A stretch of 64,000 nucleotides of DNA from Pseudomonas mandelii (GTDB lineage: Bacteria; Pseudomonadota; Gammaproteobacteria; Pseudomonadales; Pseudomonadaceae): assembly GCF_006438925.1 (NCBI RefSeq), contig NZ_RCZA01000011.1, forward strand, positions 21,698 to 85,697, in the 5' to 3' direction. The notes beneath the pieces were generated by a model. The model was not told where the DNA came from. It ran no database searches and saw only the letters and a list, made by a program, of their open reading frames with translations. Position 1 is the stretch's first letter. Each line of letters opens with the position of its first letter. The translations under genes and the position numbers were made by a program. Shown in pieces: positions 25,069 to 33,313 of this stretch.

Positions 25069-26121
25069 TTAGAGGTCGCCCAGGCCGTCGATCAACGCCT
25101 GATTCTGCTCCGGCGTGCCAATCGAAATCCGCAGGAACTGGGCAATCCTTTCCTGCTTGAAGTGCCGAACGATCACGCCTTGCTCACGCAACTTCGCCGC
25201 CAGCCCTGCCGCATCGTGTTTCGGATGACGGGCGAAGATGAAGTTCGCCGCCGACGGCAGGACTTCAAAGCCCTTCGCTTCCAGCTGCCCGATCACCTTG
25301 TTGCGACTCTCGATCACCCATCGGCATGTCTTGTCGAAGTGCTCACGATCCTCGAACGCCGCCGCAGCTCCCACAATCGCCAGACGATCCAGCGGATAGG
25401 AGTTGAAGCTGTTCTTGATCCGCTCCAGCGCCTCGATCAAGTCCGGATGCCCCACCGCCAGCCCCACACGCAGGCCGGCCAGCGAACGGGACTTGGACAG
25501 GGTCTGGGTCACCAGCAGGTTCGGATAACGATCCACCAGACTGATCGCCGTCTCACCGCCAAAGTCGATGTAAGCCTCATCTACCACGACCACCGAGTCC
25601 GGGCTGGCCTTGAGGATTTGCTCCACGGCGTCCAGCGCCAACAGGCAACCGGTCGGTGCGTTCGGGTTAGGGAAGATGATCCCGCCGTTCGGCTTGGCGT
25701 AGTCCGCCGGGTTGATCTGGAACTGCTCGTCCAGCGGCACCGCGTCGAAGGCGATGCCGTACAACCCGCAGTAAACCGGATAGAAGCTGTAGCTGATGTC
25801 CGGGAACAGCAGCGGCTGATCGTGTTGCAGCAAACCGTGAAAGATGTGCGCCAGGACTTCATCGGAACCGTTGCCGAGAAACACCTGATTGCTCTGCACG
25901 CCGTAGTACTTGGCGACCGCTTGCTTGAGCACATCACTGTTCGGGTCCGGGTACAGACGCAAATTGTCATTCAGTTCGGTCTGCATCGCCGCCAAGGCTT
26001 TTGGCGATGGTCCGTACGGGTTTTCGTTGGTGTTGAGCTTCACCAGCTTCGCCAGTTTCGGCTGTTCGCCCGGCACGTAAGGCACCAGATTCTTGACGAA
26101 CGGGCTCCAGAATTTACTCAT
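25069..26121 (-). CDS. hisC: Histidinol-phosphate aminotransferase
   Basis: This 350-residue class I/II aminotransferase has KLNTNENPYGPSPKAL near residue 27, the typical HisC substrate-binding start, and the pyridoxal-phosphate lysine in TLSKSRSLAGLRVG near residue 210. NPNAPTG at about 150 is the cofactor-contact loop. It transaminates imidazole-acetol phosphate to histidinol phosphate. It starts two bases after the hisD stop, so the pair is tightly coupled. Pseudomonads carry additional HisC-like paralogues, one in aromatic amino-acid biosynthesis, but the linkage here supports the histidine role. Confidence 0.94.
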   Translation of the reverse strand: MSKFWSPFVKNLVPYVPGEQPKLAKLVKLNTNENPYGPSPKALAAMQTELNDNLRLYPDPNSDVLKQAVAKYYGVQSNQVFLGNGSDEVLAHIFHGLLQHDQPLLFPDISYSFYPVYCGLYGIAFDAVPLDEQFQINPADYAKPNGGIIFPNPNAPTGCLLALDAVEQILKASPDSVVVVDEAYIDFGGETAISLVDRYPNLLVTQTLSKSRSLAGLRVGLAVGHPDLIEALERIKNSFNSYPLDRLAIVGAAAAFEDREHFDKTCRWVIESRNKVIGQLEAKGFEVLPSAANFIFARHPKHDAAGLAAKLREQGVIVRHFKQERIAQFLRISIGTPEQNQALIDGLGDL

Positions 26122-26123
26122 CT

Positions 26124-27449
26124 TCAGTTCCCCTGCTTGTCGTCGACGATGCGGTATTCAGCGCTGCGGGCGTGGGCGGTCAGCGACTCGCCACGGGCCA
26201 GCACGGAAGCGGTTTTGCCCAGTTCCGACGCACCCTGCTCGGAGCAGAAGATGATCGACGAACGCTTCTGGAAGTCGTACACACCCAGCGGCGAGGAGAA
26301 ACGCGCGGTGCCGGAGGTTGGCAACACGTGGTTGGGACCTGCGCAGTAGTCGCCCAAGGCTTCGCAGGTGTGACGGCCCATGAAGATCGCGCCAGCGTGG
26401 CGAATCTTCGGCAGCCAGGCCTGCGGATCAGCAACGGACAACTCAAGGTGTTCCGGTGCGATGCGGTTGGCCACTTCGATGGCTTGGTCCATGTCGCGGA
26501 CCTTGATCAGAGCACCACGGCCATTGATCGATGTTTCGATGATCTCGGCGCGTTCCATGGTCGGCAGCAGTTTGGCAATGCTGGCGGCGACCTTGTCGAG
26601 GAACTCGGCGTCCGGGCTGACCAGAATCGCCTGGGCGTCTTCGTCGTGCTCGGCTTGGGAGAACAGGTCCATGGCGATCCAGTCCGGATCGGTCTGGCCG
26701 TCGCAGACCACCAGGATCTCGGAGGGGCCGGCGATCATGTCGATACCGACCTGGCCGAATACGTGGCGCTTGGCGGTGGCGACATAGATGTTGCCCGGGC
26801 CGACCACCTTGTCGACCTTCGGCACGCTTTCGGTACCGTAAGCCAGCGCGGCGACCGCTTGAGCGCCACCGATGGTGAACACGCGGTCGACGCCGGCGAT
26901 GCAGGCTGCGGCCAGCACCAGTTCGTTGATTTCGCCACGAGGCGTCGGCACCACCATGACCACTTCGGTCACGCCGGCCACCTTGGCCGGAATCGCGTTC
27001 ATCAGCACCGAGGACGGATAAGACGCCTTGCCGCCCGGTACATACAGGCCGGCGCGATCCAACGGAGTAACTTTCTGGCCCAGCACGGTGCCGTCGGCTT
27101 CGGTGTAGCTCCAGGAATCCTGCTTCTGTTTCTCGTGGTAGCTGCGTACTCGGGACGCGGCTTTTTCCAGCGCTTCACGCTGAGGCACGGTGATTCGGGT
27201 CAGGGCCAGTTCCAGGCGCTCGCGTGGCAGGATCAGGTCCGCCATGGACGCGACCTGCAGGCCGTCGAACTTCTGGGTGAATTCCACCAGCGCCGCATCG
27301 CCACGCTCGCGCACGGCCTTGATGATATCCAGCACCCGCTGATTGACCGAGTCGTCAGACACACTTTCCCAGCTCAGCAGATGATCCAGATGATGTGCGA
27401 AATCCGGGTCAGCAGCGTTGAGTCGGCGAATTGCAGTCGGTGCGGTCAT
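26124..27449 (-). CDS. hisD: Histidinol dehydrogenase
   Basis: The protein has 441 residues. The family signature is visible: a glycine-rich stretch GLYVPGGKASYPSSVLMNAIPAKVAG starting near residue 132, and zinc-ligand regions near IDMIAGPSEILV (about 235) and QAEHDEDAQAI (about 265). It oxidises L-histidinol to histidine in two NAD-dependent steps. It follows hisG but is separated by a 125-base spacer that contains a strong terminator-like hairpin, so its expression probably differs from that of hisG. hisC follows with a two-base gap. Confidence 0.96.
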   Translation of the reverse strand: MTAPTAIRRLNAADPDFAHHLDHLLSWESVSDDSVNQRVLDIIKAVRERGDAALVEFTQKFDGLQVASMADLILPRERLELALTRITVPQREALEKAASRVRSYHEKQKQDSWSYTEADGTVLGQKVTPLDRAGLYVPGGKASYPSSVLMNAIPAKVAGVTEVVMVVPTPRGEINELVLAAACIAGVDRVFTIGGAQAVAALAYGTESVPKVDKVVGPGNIYVATAKRHVFGQVGIDMIAGPSEILVVCDGQTDPDWIAMDLFSQAEHDEDAQAILVSPDAEFLDKVAASIAKLLPTMERAEIIETSINGRGALIKVRDMDQAIEVANRIAPEHLELSVADPQAWLPKIRHAGAIFMGRHTCEALGDYCAGPNHVLPTSGTARFSSPLGVYDFQKRSSIIFCSEQGASELGKTASVLARGESLTAHARSAEYRIVDDKQGN

Positions 27450-27457
27450 AGCGAGAG

Positions 27458-27537
27458 CCTCATAGGATTGGCAAAAAACTCAGGCGCCCGAAGCTACCAT
27501 CGATCCGCTTGGGCACCTGAGAATTCTGGCTATGAGG
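27458..27537 (-). promoter_or_regulatory. Long-range complementary arms around the hisG-hisD terminator hairpin
   Basis: CCTCATAG at 27458-27465 and CTATGAGG at 27530-27537 are exact complements and bracket the terminator-like hairpin. They could close a larger structure. No histidine-rich leader peptide and no T-box signature is seen. Confidence 0.4.
27473..27521 (-). terminator. Rho-independent terminator or attenuator between hisG and hisD
   Basis: On the minus strand CTCAGGTGCCCAAGC and GCTTCGGGCGCCTGAG pair with one or two mismatches around a 12-base loop, and TTTTTT follows directly. A second perfect hairpin, GCGCGAC with GTCGCGC, lies upstream at 27549-27567. Together they could end the murA-hisG transcript before hisD. 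Confidence 0.75.
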
Positions 27538-27574
27538 CGGATAGACGGGCGCGACTCAAGGTCGCGCAGGTAAA

Positions 27575-28210
27575 TCAGCCGCGGTGTCGAGACTCCACTG
27601 CCTTGCGCAGGGTGTCGATCAACGCCTGGATACGGGCGTGCTGCATTTTCATCGAAGCTTTGTTCACGATCAGCCGGGAGCTGATGTCGGCAATGAAATC
27701 CTGGGGTTCCAGACCATTGGCGCGCAGGGTGTTGCCGGTGTCGACTACGTCGATGATCTTGTCTGCCAGACCGATCAGCGGCGCCAGTTCCATCGAGCCA
27801 TAGAGCTTGATGATGTCAACCTGACGACCCTGTTCGGCGTAGTAGCGCTTGGCAACGTTGACGAATTTGGTCGCCACACGCAGGCGGCCCTTGGGCTCGA
27901 CATCGCCGACACGGCCGGCGGTCATCAGCTTGCAGAGGGCAATTCGCAGGTCCAACGGCTCGTACAAACCCTGGCCGCCATATTCCATCAGCACATCTTT
28001 ACCGGCGACGCCCAGGTCAGCGGCACCATGTTCGACGTAAGTCGGCACATCGGTGGCGCGCACGATCAGCAGACGTACATCGGCCTGAGTCGTGGGGATG
28101 ATCAGCTTGCGGCTCTTGTCCGGATTCTCGGTCGGCACGATGCCCGCTTCAGCCAGAAGCGGCAGGGTGTCGTCAAGGATGCGGCCCTTGGACAGTGCGA
28201 TGGTCAACAT
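27575..28210 (-). CDS. hisG: ATP phosphoribosyltransferase, short form
   Basis: The 211-residue length is that of the short HisG, which lacks the C-terminal regulatory domain and works as an octamer with the HisZ subunit. HisZ is not in this window. The start MLTIALSKGRILDDTLPLL and the phosphoribosyl-binding segment VVDTGNTLRANGL near residue 160 are typical. It commits ATP and PRPP to histidine synthesis. It lies 142 bases downstream of murA in the same orientation, and the spacer contains a small GGGCGC/GCGCCC hairpin at 28323-28340. Confidence 0.95.
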   Translation of the reverse strand: MLTIALSKGRILDDTLPLLAEAGIVPTENPDKSRKLIIPTTQADVRLLIVRATDVPTYVEHGAADLGVAGKDVLMEYGGQGLYEPLDLRIALCKLMTAGRVGDVEPKGRLRVATKFVNVAKRYYAEQGRQVDIIKLYGSMELAPLIGLADKIIDVVDTGNTLRANGLEPQDFIADISSRLIVNKASMKMQHARIQALIDTLRKAVESRHRG

Positions 28211-28352
28211 GGGAAACGTCAGTCCTTATCAAGGTACTCATGCCCGGTCGCAAATGGCGCCGGACACACTTCGAGGCTTTCTCAATAATGAAAAGACAGC
28301 CCCGATTTGAAACGAATTCAACGGGCGCGTCCCTGCGCCCATGCAGCAGAAA

Positions 28353-29618
28353 CTAGCCCGGTACGCGGCGGATCTTCGCGCCGAGCATCTGCAGTTTCTC
28401 TTCGATGCACTCGTAACCACGGTCGATGTGGTAGATGCGATCGATCAGGGTGTCGCCTTCGGCGATCAGCGCCGAGATCACCAGGCTGGCCGATGCACGC
28501 AGGTCGGTGGCCATAACTGGCGCGCCCTTCAGCGTTTCGGTGCCAGTGACGATGGCGGTGTTGCCTTCAACCTGGATCTTGGCGCCCATGCGGTGCAGTT
28601 CGTACACGTGCATGAAGCGGTTTTCGAAGATCGTCTCGATCACCGCGCCGGTGCCTTCGGCAATGGCGTTGAGGGAGATGAACTGCGCTTGCATGTCGGT
28701 CGGGAATGCCGGGTACGGAGCGGTGCGCACGTTAACGGCTTTTGGCCGCTTGCCATGCATGTTCAGCTCGATCCAGTCTTCGCCGCAGGTGATTTCGGCA
28801 CCCGATTCCTTGAGTTTCTCAAGAACGGCTTCGAGGATGGTCGGATCGGTGTCCTTGACCTTCACACGACCGCCGGTCACAGCAGCTGCGACCAGGTAAG
28901 TGCCGGTCTCGATACGGTCAGGCATCACTTTGTAAGTGGTAGGGTGCAGACGCTCGACGCCATCGATGGTGATGGTGTCAGTGCCTGCGCCAGTGATCTT
29001 GGCGCCCATGGCGATCAGGAAATTCGCCAGGTCGATGACTTCAGGCTCGCGAGCGGCGTTTGCCAGAACGCTGCGGCCCTTGGCCAGAGCGGCCGCCATC
29101 ATGATGTTTTCGGTACCGGTCACACTGACGGTGTCGAAGAAGAAGTGCGCACCGCGAAGGCCACCTTCAGGCGCCTTGGCCTTGATGTAGCCGCCTTCGA
29201 CGTCGATGACCGCGCCCATGGCTTCGAGGCCACGAATGTGCAGGTCAACCGGACGCGAACCAATGGCGCAACCGCCGGGCAGTGCAACTTCGGCTTCACC
29301 AAAACGCGCAACCATCGGGCCCAGCACCAGGATCGACGCACGCATGGTTTTCACCAGTTCGTACGGAGCGATCAGGGTCTTGATGGTGCGCGGATCGATT
29401 TCGACGCTGAGTTTCTCGTCGATCACCGGCTCGATGCCCATACGACCGAACAGCTCGATCATGGTGGTGATGTCGTGCAGGTGTGGCAGGTTGGCCACGG
29501 TCACCGGGCCATCGCACAGCAGCGTTGCAGCCAGGATCGGCAGGGCAGAGTTCTTTGCCCCGGAGATGCGGATTTCGCCATCAAGACGAACGCCACCGGT
29601 AATTATCAATTTATCCAT
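28353..29618 (-). CDS. murA: UDP-N-acetylglucosamine 1-carboxyvinyltransferase
   Basis: The 421-residue enzyme catalyses the first committed step of peptidoglycan synthesis. The N-terminus shows GGVRLDGEIRISGAKNSALP, and the catalytic cysteine that fosfomycin alkylates is present in LPGGCAIGSRPVDLH near residue 117. PTDMQAQF near residue 307 is also typical. It follows ibaG by 22 bases, an order also seen in other gammaproteobacteria. hisG lies downstream. There is no sign of truncation. Confidence 0.97.
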   Translation of the reverse strand: MDKLIITGGVRLDGEIRISGAKNSALPILAATLLCDGPVTVANLPHLHDITTMIELFGRMGIEPVIDEKLSVEIDPRTIKTLIAPYELVKTMRASILVLGPMVARFGEAEVALPGGCAIGSRPVDLHIRGLEAMGAVIDVEGGYIKAKAPEGGLRGAHFFFDTVSVTGTENIMMAAALAKGRSVLANAAREPEVIDLANFLIAMGAKITGAGTDTITIDGVERLHPTTYKVMPDRIETGTYLVAAAVTGGRVKVKDTDPTILEAVLEKLKESGAEITCGEDWIELNMHGKRPKAVNVRTAPYPAFPTDMQAQFISLNAIAEGTGAVIETIFENRFMHVYELHRMGAKIQVEGNTAIVTGTETLKGAPVMATDLRASASLVISALIAEGDTLIDRIYHIDRGYECIEEKLQMLGAKIRRVPG

Positions 29619-29640
29619 AAGAATCTCGACGCCCTTGGGC

Positions 29641-29880
29641 TCAGGTGCGCTCGGCCCAGGCCGCGCTGCTGAAAAATTTCATAGTGACCGCATGGATGCT
29701 GCCATCGGTGATCCATGGGTTCAAATGGGCATAGATCTGCTGCTGACGCTTCACCGGGCTCAACGCCGCCAGTTCATCGCTAATCACGTTCAGCTGAAAG
29801 TTGCAGCCTTCACCCTCGACTTCTACTAGGGTTCCTGGCAGCTTTCCTTCAAGGAAGCTCTTCACTTCTACGGCCTGCAT
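29641..29880 (-). CDS. ibaG: BolA-family protein IbaG
   Basis: The ATG at 29878-29880 gives 79 residues (MQAVEVKSFLEGKLPGT); an upstream in-frame start at 29928 lies in the terminator region and is rejected. The class II KH-like BolA fold is recognisable from VEGEGCNFQLNVIS near residue 20 and the end segment GSIHAVTMKFFS. BolA proteins partner with monothiol glutaredoxins and [2Fe-2S] clusters; IbaG is acid-stress induced in E. coli. It lies between the mla terminator and murA, the conserved location for ibaG. Confidence 0.9.
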   Translation of the reverse strand: MQAVEVKSFLEGKLPGTLVEVEGEGCNFQLNVISDELAALSPVKRQQQIYAHLNPWITDGSIHAVTMKFFSSAAWAERT

Positions 29881-29929
29881 GCTCAACCTCAATCGGCGCC
29901 CTGTGCGCGCGGGTCGGACATCATACAAA

Positions 29930-29985
29930 AAAGCCCCGCGCCTGCGAACCCCGCGAAGCAGGACTCTGACGGGGGGCTTCTTTAT
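29930..29985 (-). terminator. Terminator of the mla operon
   Basis: On the minus strand GAAGCCCCCC and GGGGCTTTTTT form the ends of a stem with an internal TCCTGC/GCAGG hairpin, ending in a T-tract. It lies right after the mlaB stop and separates the mla operon from ibaG. Confidence 0.75.
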
Positions 29986-29993
29986 AGATGCGG

Positions 29994-30299
29994 TTAGGGA
30001 TGCGCCAACAGCTCGGTCAATTCGCTGACCTGAGCGATTTCGCGCATGTCTTCTGGCATTCCGCGGATGCTCAACGCCTTGCCGGCCGCCTCCGCATCAC
30101 GCATGAAGCACAGCAGCAGCGACAAGCCGACACTGCTGGACTTCAACACTGCCGAGCAATCGACCACCAGTGCCGCGGCCTTGCTGGATTTGATCAGCGC
30201 CTGCCCCTGCTTGCGCAAACCGGGGCCAGTGCGGTAATCCAGCATGCCGCTAAGTGCCAGCTCGCCGGATTCGCTCATGCGAATGGCCGACACACTCAT
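29994..30299 (-). CDS. mlaB: STAS-domain protein MlaB
   Basis: The 101-residue protein has a single STAS domain with the pattern GELALSGMLDYRTGPGL near residue 12, VDCSAVLKSSSVGLSLLLCF near residue 46 and a C-terminal helix. In the Mla system MlaB binds the MlaF ATPase and stabilises the MlaFEDB complex. Its start overlaps the mlaC stop by four bases, and it is the last gene of the mlaFEDCB operon before the terminator. It is cytoplasmic. Confidence 0.9.
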   Translation of the reverse strand: MSVSAIRMSESGELALSGMLDYRTGPGLRKQGQALIKSSKAAALVVDCSAVLKSSSVGLSLLLCFMRDAEAAGKALSIRGMPEDMREIAQVSELTELLAHP

Positions 30300-30952
30300 T
30301 GAGCTTGCTTCTCAGGAGTTTGCTTCTGGCTGGCTTCCTTGGCTTTGGCAACTTCCCCGGCCCAACCATTGATGGTCTTGTCCAGGTCGTTGCCATTGCG
30401 CTGCATCGCATCAGCGAACTGATCACGGAACAGCTTGCCGATGTTAATGCCATTGATGATCACGTTGCGCAGTTTCCACTCGCCATTGATCTTTTCGAGT
30501 GTGTAGGACACAGGATAGATCGCGCCGTTGGTGCCTTTGACCGTCATGGCAACGCTTGTACGGTCTCCCGACTCGTCCTTGGCTGGATCGACGACGATCC
30601 CCTGATTGTTGTACTCAAGCAAAGCGTTGCCATAGAATTGAAACAGACCCTTTTTGAAGTTTTCTTCAAAGGTCTTCATCTGCGCAGGCGTGGCTTTGCG
30701 TGAATACTTGACCGTCATGATGCTCTTGGAAATGCCCTCGGCATCCACCACAGGCCCGACGATGGTGTTCAGCGCCGTATAGAAGTCTTGCGGGTCTTGC
30801 TTGTACTTCTCTTTGTTGGCCGACAGATCGGCAAGTAACCGACTGGTGGTGTCCTGCACGATATCGTGCGCCGAGGGCGCTGCCACGGCGTTAGCCATCA
30901 ACGGCAGGGCCGCGAGTAGTACCAACAGGCCACGTCGCAAGGTAGATATCAT
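30296..30952 (-). CDS. mlaC: Periplasmic phospholipid-binding protein MlaC (Ttg2D-like)
   Basis: The protein has 218 residues. A Sec signal peptide (STLRRGLLVLLAALPLMANAVAAP) is followed by the Tol_Tol_Ttg2 domain, with FYTALNTIVGPVVDAEGISKSIM near residue 58 and YTLEKINGEWKLRNVIINGINIG near residue 155. MlaC carries phospholipids between the outer-membrane MlaA complex and the inner-membrane MlaFEDB transporter. The end is rich in lysine and glutamine. It is 12 bases from mlaD and overlaps mlaB. No mlaA gene is in this window. Confidence 0.93.
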   Translation of the reverse strand: MISTLRRGLLVLLAALPLMANAVAAPSAHDIVQDTTSRLLADLSANKEKYKQDPQDFYTALNTIVGPVVDAEGISKSIMTVKYSRKATPAQMKTFEENFKKGLFQFYGNALLEYNNQGIVVDPAKDESGDRTSVAMTVKGTNGAIYPVSYTLEKINGEWKLRNVIINGINIGKLFRDQFADAMQRNGNDLDKTINGWAGEVAKAKEASQKQTPEKQAQ

Positions 30953-30963
30953 TCAAAAGCTCC

Positions 30964-31431
30964 TCATTTGGCGTCTTTACTAACGGTATTGAGCAGAAAT
31001 TTACCGATCAGGTCCTCAAGTACCAGCGACGACTGCGTGTCGTGGATGGTTGAACCCTCCTTGAGCAAGGCTTCTTCCCCGCCCACGCTGAGACCGATGT
31101 ACTTCTCGCCCAACAGGCCAGCGGTCAGGATAGATGCAGTGGAGTCAGTCGGCAGATTATCTACGCGTTTTTCCAGCTGCATGGTCACTCGACCGGTGAA
31201 ACTGTCGCGATCCAGATCGATCGCCGTGACCTTGCCGATGGTCACACCGGCCATGGTCACTTTAGCTCTGACCGTCAAACCGGCGATATTGTCGAAATAC
31301 GCATAAAGTTTATAAGTGTCGGTGGTTGCGCTCGGGGACAGGCCACTTACCCGCAACGCCAGCAACAGCAAAGCCAGGATGCCAGCCAGCAAGAAAAGGC
31401 CGACACCGATTTCCAGGGTGCGGTTTTGCAT
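30964..31431 (-). CDS. mlaD: MCE-domain protein MlaD
   Basis: This 155-residue protein has one N-terminal membrane segment (LEIGVGLFLLAGILALLLLA) and one MCE domain, with YAYFDNIAGLTVRAKVTMAGVTIGKV near residues 44-70. It forms a hexameric ring around a hydrophobic pore in the periplasm as part of MlaFEDB. The start overlaps the mlaE stop by one base. The length is standard for the Pseudomonas protein, which is shorter than E. coli MlaD by loss of C-terminal tail residues. Confidence 0.94.
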   Translation of the reverse strand: MQNRTLEIGVGLFLLAGILALLLLALRVSGLSPSATTDTYKLYAYFDNIAGLTVRAKVTMAGVTIGKVTAIDLDRDSFTGRVTMQLEKRVDNLPTDSTASILTAGLLGEKYIGLSVGGEEALLKEGSTIHDTQSSLVLEDLIGKFLLNTVSKDAK

Positions 31432-32228
31432 CAGAAATCTCCAAACATCAAGGCGGTCAGAATAAAGTCCAGGCCGAGTACAGCCAAAGAGGCATACACC
31501 ACGGTCTTGGTAGTGGCACGACTGATCCCCTCGGAAGTGGGCTCGCAGTCATAGCCTTGGAATACGGCGATCCAGGTCACGACAAAGGCGAAAACGATGC
31601 TTTTGATGATGCCGTTGAGCACATCATCAGTGAACGTCACGCTGTTCTGCATATTGGACCAGTAGGAACCTTCATAGACACCCAGCCAGTCGACAGCCAC
31701 CCATGAACCACCCCAGATACCTACCACGCTGAAGATCATCGCCAGCACCGGCAGGGAAATGAAGCCGGCCCACAGGCGCGGGGCAATGATGTACTTGAGC
31801 GGGTCGACACCAATCATTTCCAGACTGGACAACTGCTCGGTGGACTTCATGTTGCCGATTTCGGCGGTCAGGGCAGAACCCGCGCGGCCGGCGAACAGCA
31901 AGGCCGTGACCACCGGACCCAGTTCACGCAACAGCGTCAGCGCAACCATCTGCCCGACGGCCTGCTCCGAACCGTAGCTGGACAGAATGTTAAAGCCCTG
32001 CAGCGCCAGCACCATGCCGATGAATACCCCGGAGACCACGATGATCACCAGGGACATTACGCCCACCGAATGCAGTTGCTTGATCAGCAAGCCAAAACCG
32101 CCGCCAATGCCGCCACGGCCAAGCAAAGCATGAAACAGGAATATCGCCGAACGACCGAATACCCCCAGCACGTCGATGCCAGCGTGGCCGAACCGGCGAA
32201 CCCGTTCTATTAGTGAAATCTTGCGCAT
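31431..32228 (-). CDS. mlaE: Phospholipid ABC transporter permease MlaE
   Basis: The protein has 265 residues from the ATG at 32226-32228 (MRKISLIERVRRFG), one codon inside a possible earlier ATG. It contains the MlaE/permease domain: an amphipathic N-terminus, then membrane segments near residues 55-75, 95-115, 145-170, 195-215 and 235-260. The segment GPVVTALLFAGRAGSALTAEIGNMK near residue 105 is the conserved family core. It dimerises and contacts MlaF and the MlaD ring. The start overlaps the mlaF stop, so the operon is translationally coupled. Confidence 0.94.
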   Translation of the reverse strand: MRKISLIERVRRFGHAGIDVLGVFGRSAIFLFHALLGRGGIGGGFGLLIKQLHSVGVMSLVIIVVSGVFIGMVLALQGFNILSSYGSEQAVGQMVALTLLRELGPVVTALLFAGRAGSALTAEIGNMKSTEQLSSLEMIGVDPLKYIIAPRLWAGFISLPVLAMIFSVVGIWGGSWVAVDWLGVYEGSYWSNMQNSVTFTDDVLNGIIKSIVFAFVVTWIAVFQGYDCEPTSEGISRATTKTVVYASLAVLGLDFILTALMFGDF

Positions 32229-33037
32229 CAACGCTGCCCCAGAAGATCTGCGCGGTAATCCGTCGCTGGAAAGTGATAGGCGACCGGACCGTCAGGCTCG
32301 CCTGTCATGAATTGACGGATGCGTGGCTCCTGCGAGTTCATCAGCTCCTCGGGAGTGCCCTGCCCCAACACCTGGCCTTCGCCGACGACATAGATGTAAT
32401 CGGCGATGCTCGCAGTCTCGGCCAGGTCGTGGGAGACCACGATACTGGTGATGCCCAGCGCATCGTTGAGCAGGCGGATCAGACGCACCAGCACACCCAT
32501 GGCGATGGGATCCTGGCCGACAAAGGGCTCGTCATACATGAGGATCTGCGGATCGAGGGCAATCGCCCGGGCCAGAGCGACACGACGCTTCATGCCGCCG
32601 GACAACTCGTCAGGCATCAGGTCGATGGCGCCACGCAATCCCACGGCCTGCAATTTGAGCAGGACAATGTCCCGGATCATTTCTTCCGGCAGTTCGGTAT
32701 GAACGCGTAGCGGAAAGGCGACGTTCTCGAACACATCAAGATCGGTGAACAGTGCACCACTCTGAAACAGCACGCCCATGTGCTTTCGCGCATCGAACAG
32801 ATCACTGCGCGACAGTTTTGGCAGGTTCTGTCCATTGACCCAGACTTCGCCTTTGGTGGGCCGCAACTGTGCGCCCATCAGCCGCAACAGCGTAGTCTTG
32901 CCACACCCGGAAGGCCCCATGATGCCGGTGACCTTGCCGCGCGGGATACGTATATCGACGTTATTGAAAATGCTGCGCGTTCCGCGCTTGAAGGTCAGTC
33001 CCTTCAGCTCGACCGCGTAGGCTTTATCGGCACTCAT
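32228..33037 (-). CDS. mlaF: Phospholipid ABC transporter ATP-binding protein MlaF
   Basis: The 269-residue ATPase has Walker A GPSGCGKTTLLRLMG near residue 42, signature LSGGMKRRVALARAIALDPQ near residue 144, Walker B LMYDEPFVGQDP and the switch histidine in VVSHDL. It energises lipid transfer by MlaFEDB, which keeps the outer leaflet of the outer membrane free of phospholipid. It is the first gene of the operon, with an AAGGAG ribosome site. It is divergent from kdsD across 276 bases. In P. putida the homologous ttg2 genes were first linked to toluene tolerance. Confidence 0.95.
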   Translation of the reverse strand: MSADKAYAVELKGLTFKRGTRSIFNNVDIRIPRGKVTGIMGPSGCGKTTLLRLMGAQLRPTKGEVWVNGQNLPKLSRSDLFDARKHMGVLFQSGALFTDLDVFENVAFPLRVHTELPEEMIRDIVLLKLQAVGLRGAIDLMPDELSGGMKRRVALARAIALDPQILMYDEPFVGQDPIAMGVLVRLIRLLNDALGITSIVVSHDLAETASIADYIYVVGEGQVLGQGTPEELMNSQEPRIRQFMTGEPDGPVAYHFPATDYRADLLGQR

Positions 33038-33273
33038 CTAAACTCCTTGCGATGCAGCCTCTCACTCGGACGCCTGACTTTCTGGCGAAAGCACATACAT
33101 CCCGGGCAGGCCGAACTGGCGGCGAACTATATCACTGCAAAGGCCAAGCGCCCAAGGCCCAAGCCGGGCCATGTTGAGGAACATGACAGGCTAAAAGCAT
33201 CCATTCAGTGGAATTCGGTAACAAGGAATGGCAAAGCGCGACAAACTTGCGTGAGGGTTTCGATCATTACCGT

Positions 33274-33279
33274 TATAAT
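33274..33279 (+). promoter_or_regulatory. Candidate -10 element of the kdsD-lpt operon
   Basis: A consensus TATAAT 34 bases before the kdsD ATG. No good -35 lies at 16-18 bases; TTGCGT at 33247-33252 is 21 bases away. The rest of the 276-base spacer shows no gene or clear hairpin. Confidence 0.4.
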
Positions 33280-33313
33280 CGCCGCCTTTTCATCAGGCTA
33301 TACGATTTCTGAC

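Noticed and set aside
27450..27574. Classical histidine attenuator with leader peptide
   Set aside because: No short frame with a run of His codons is found in the spacer after hisG.
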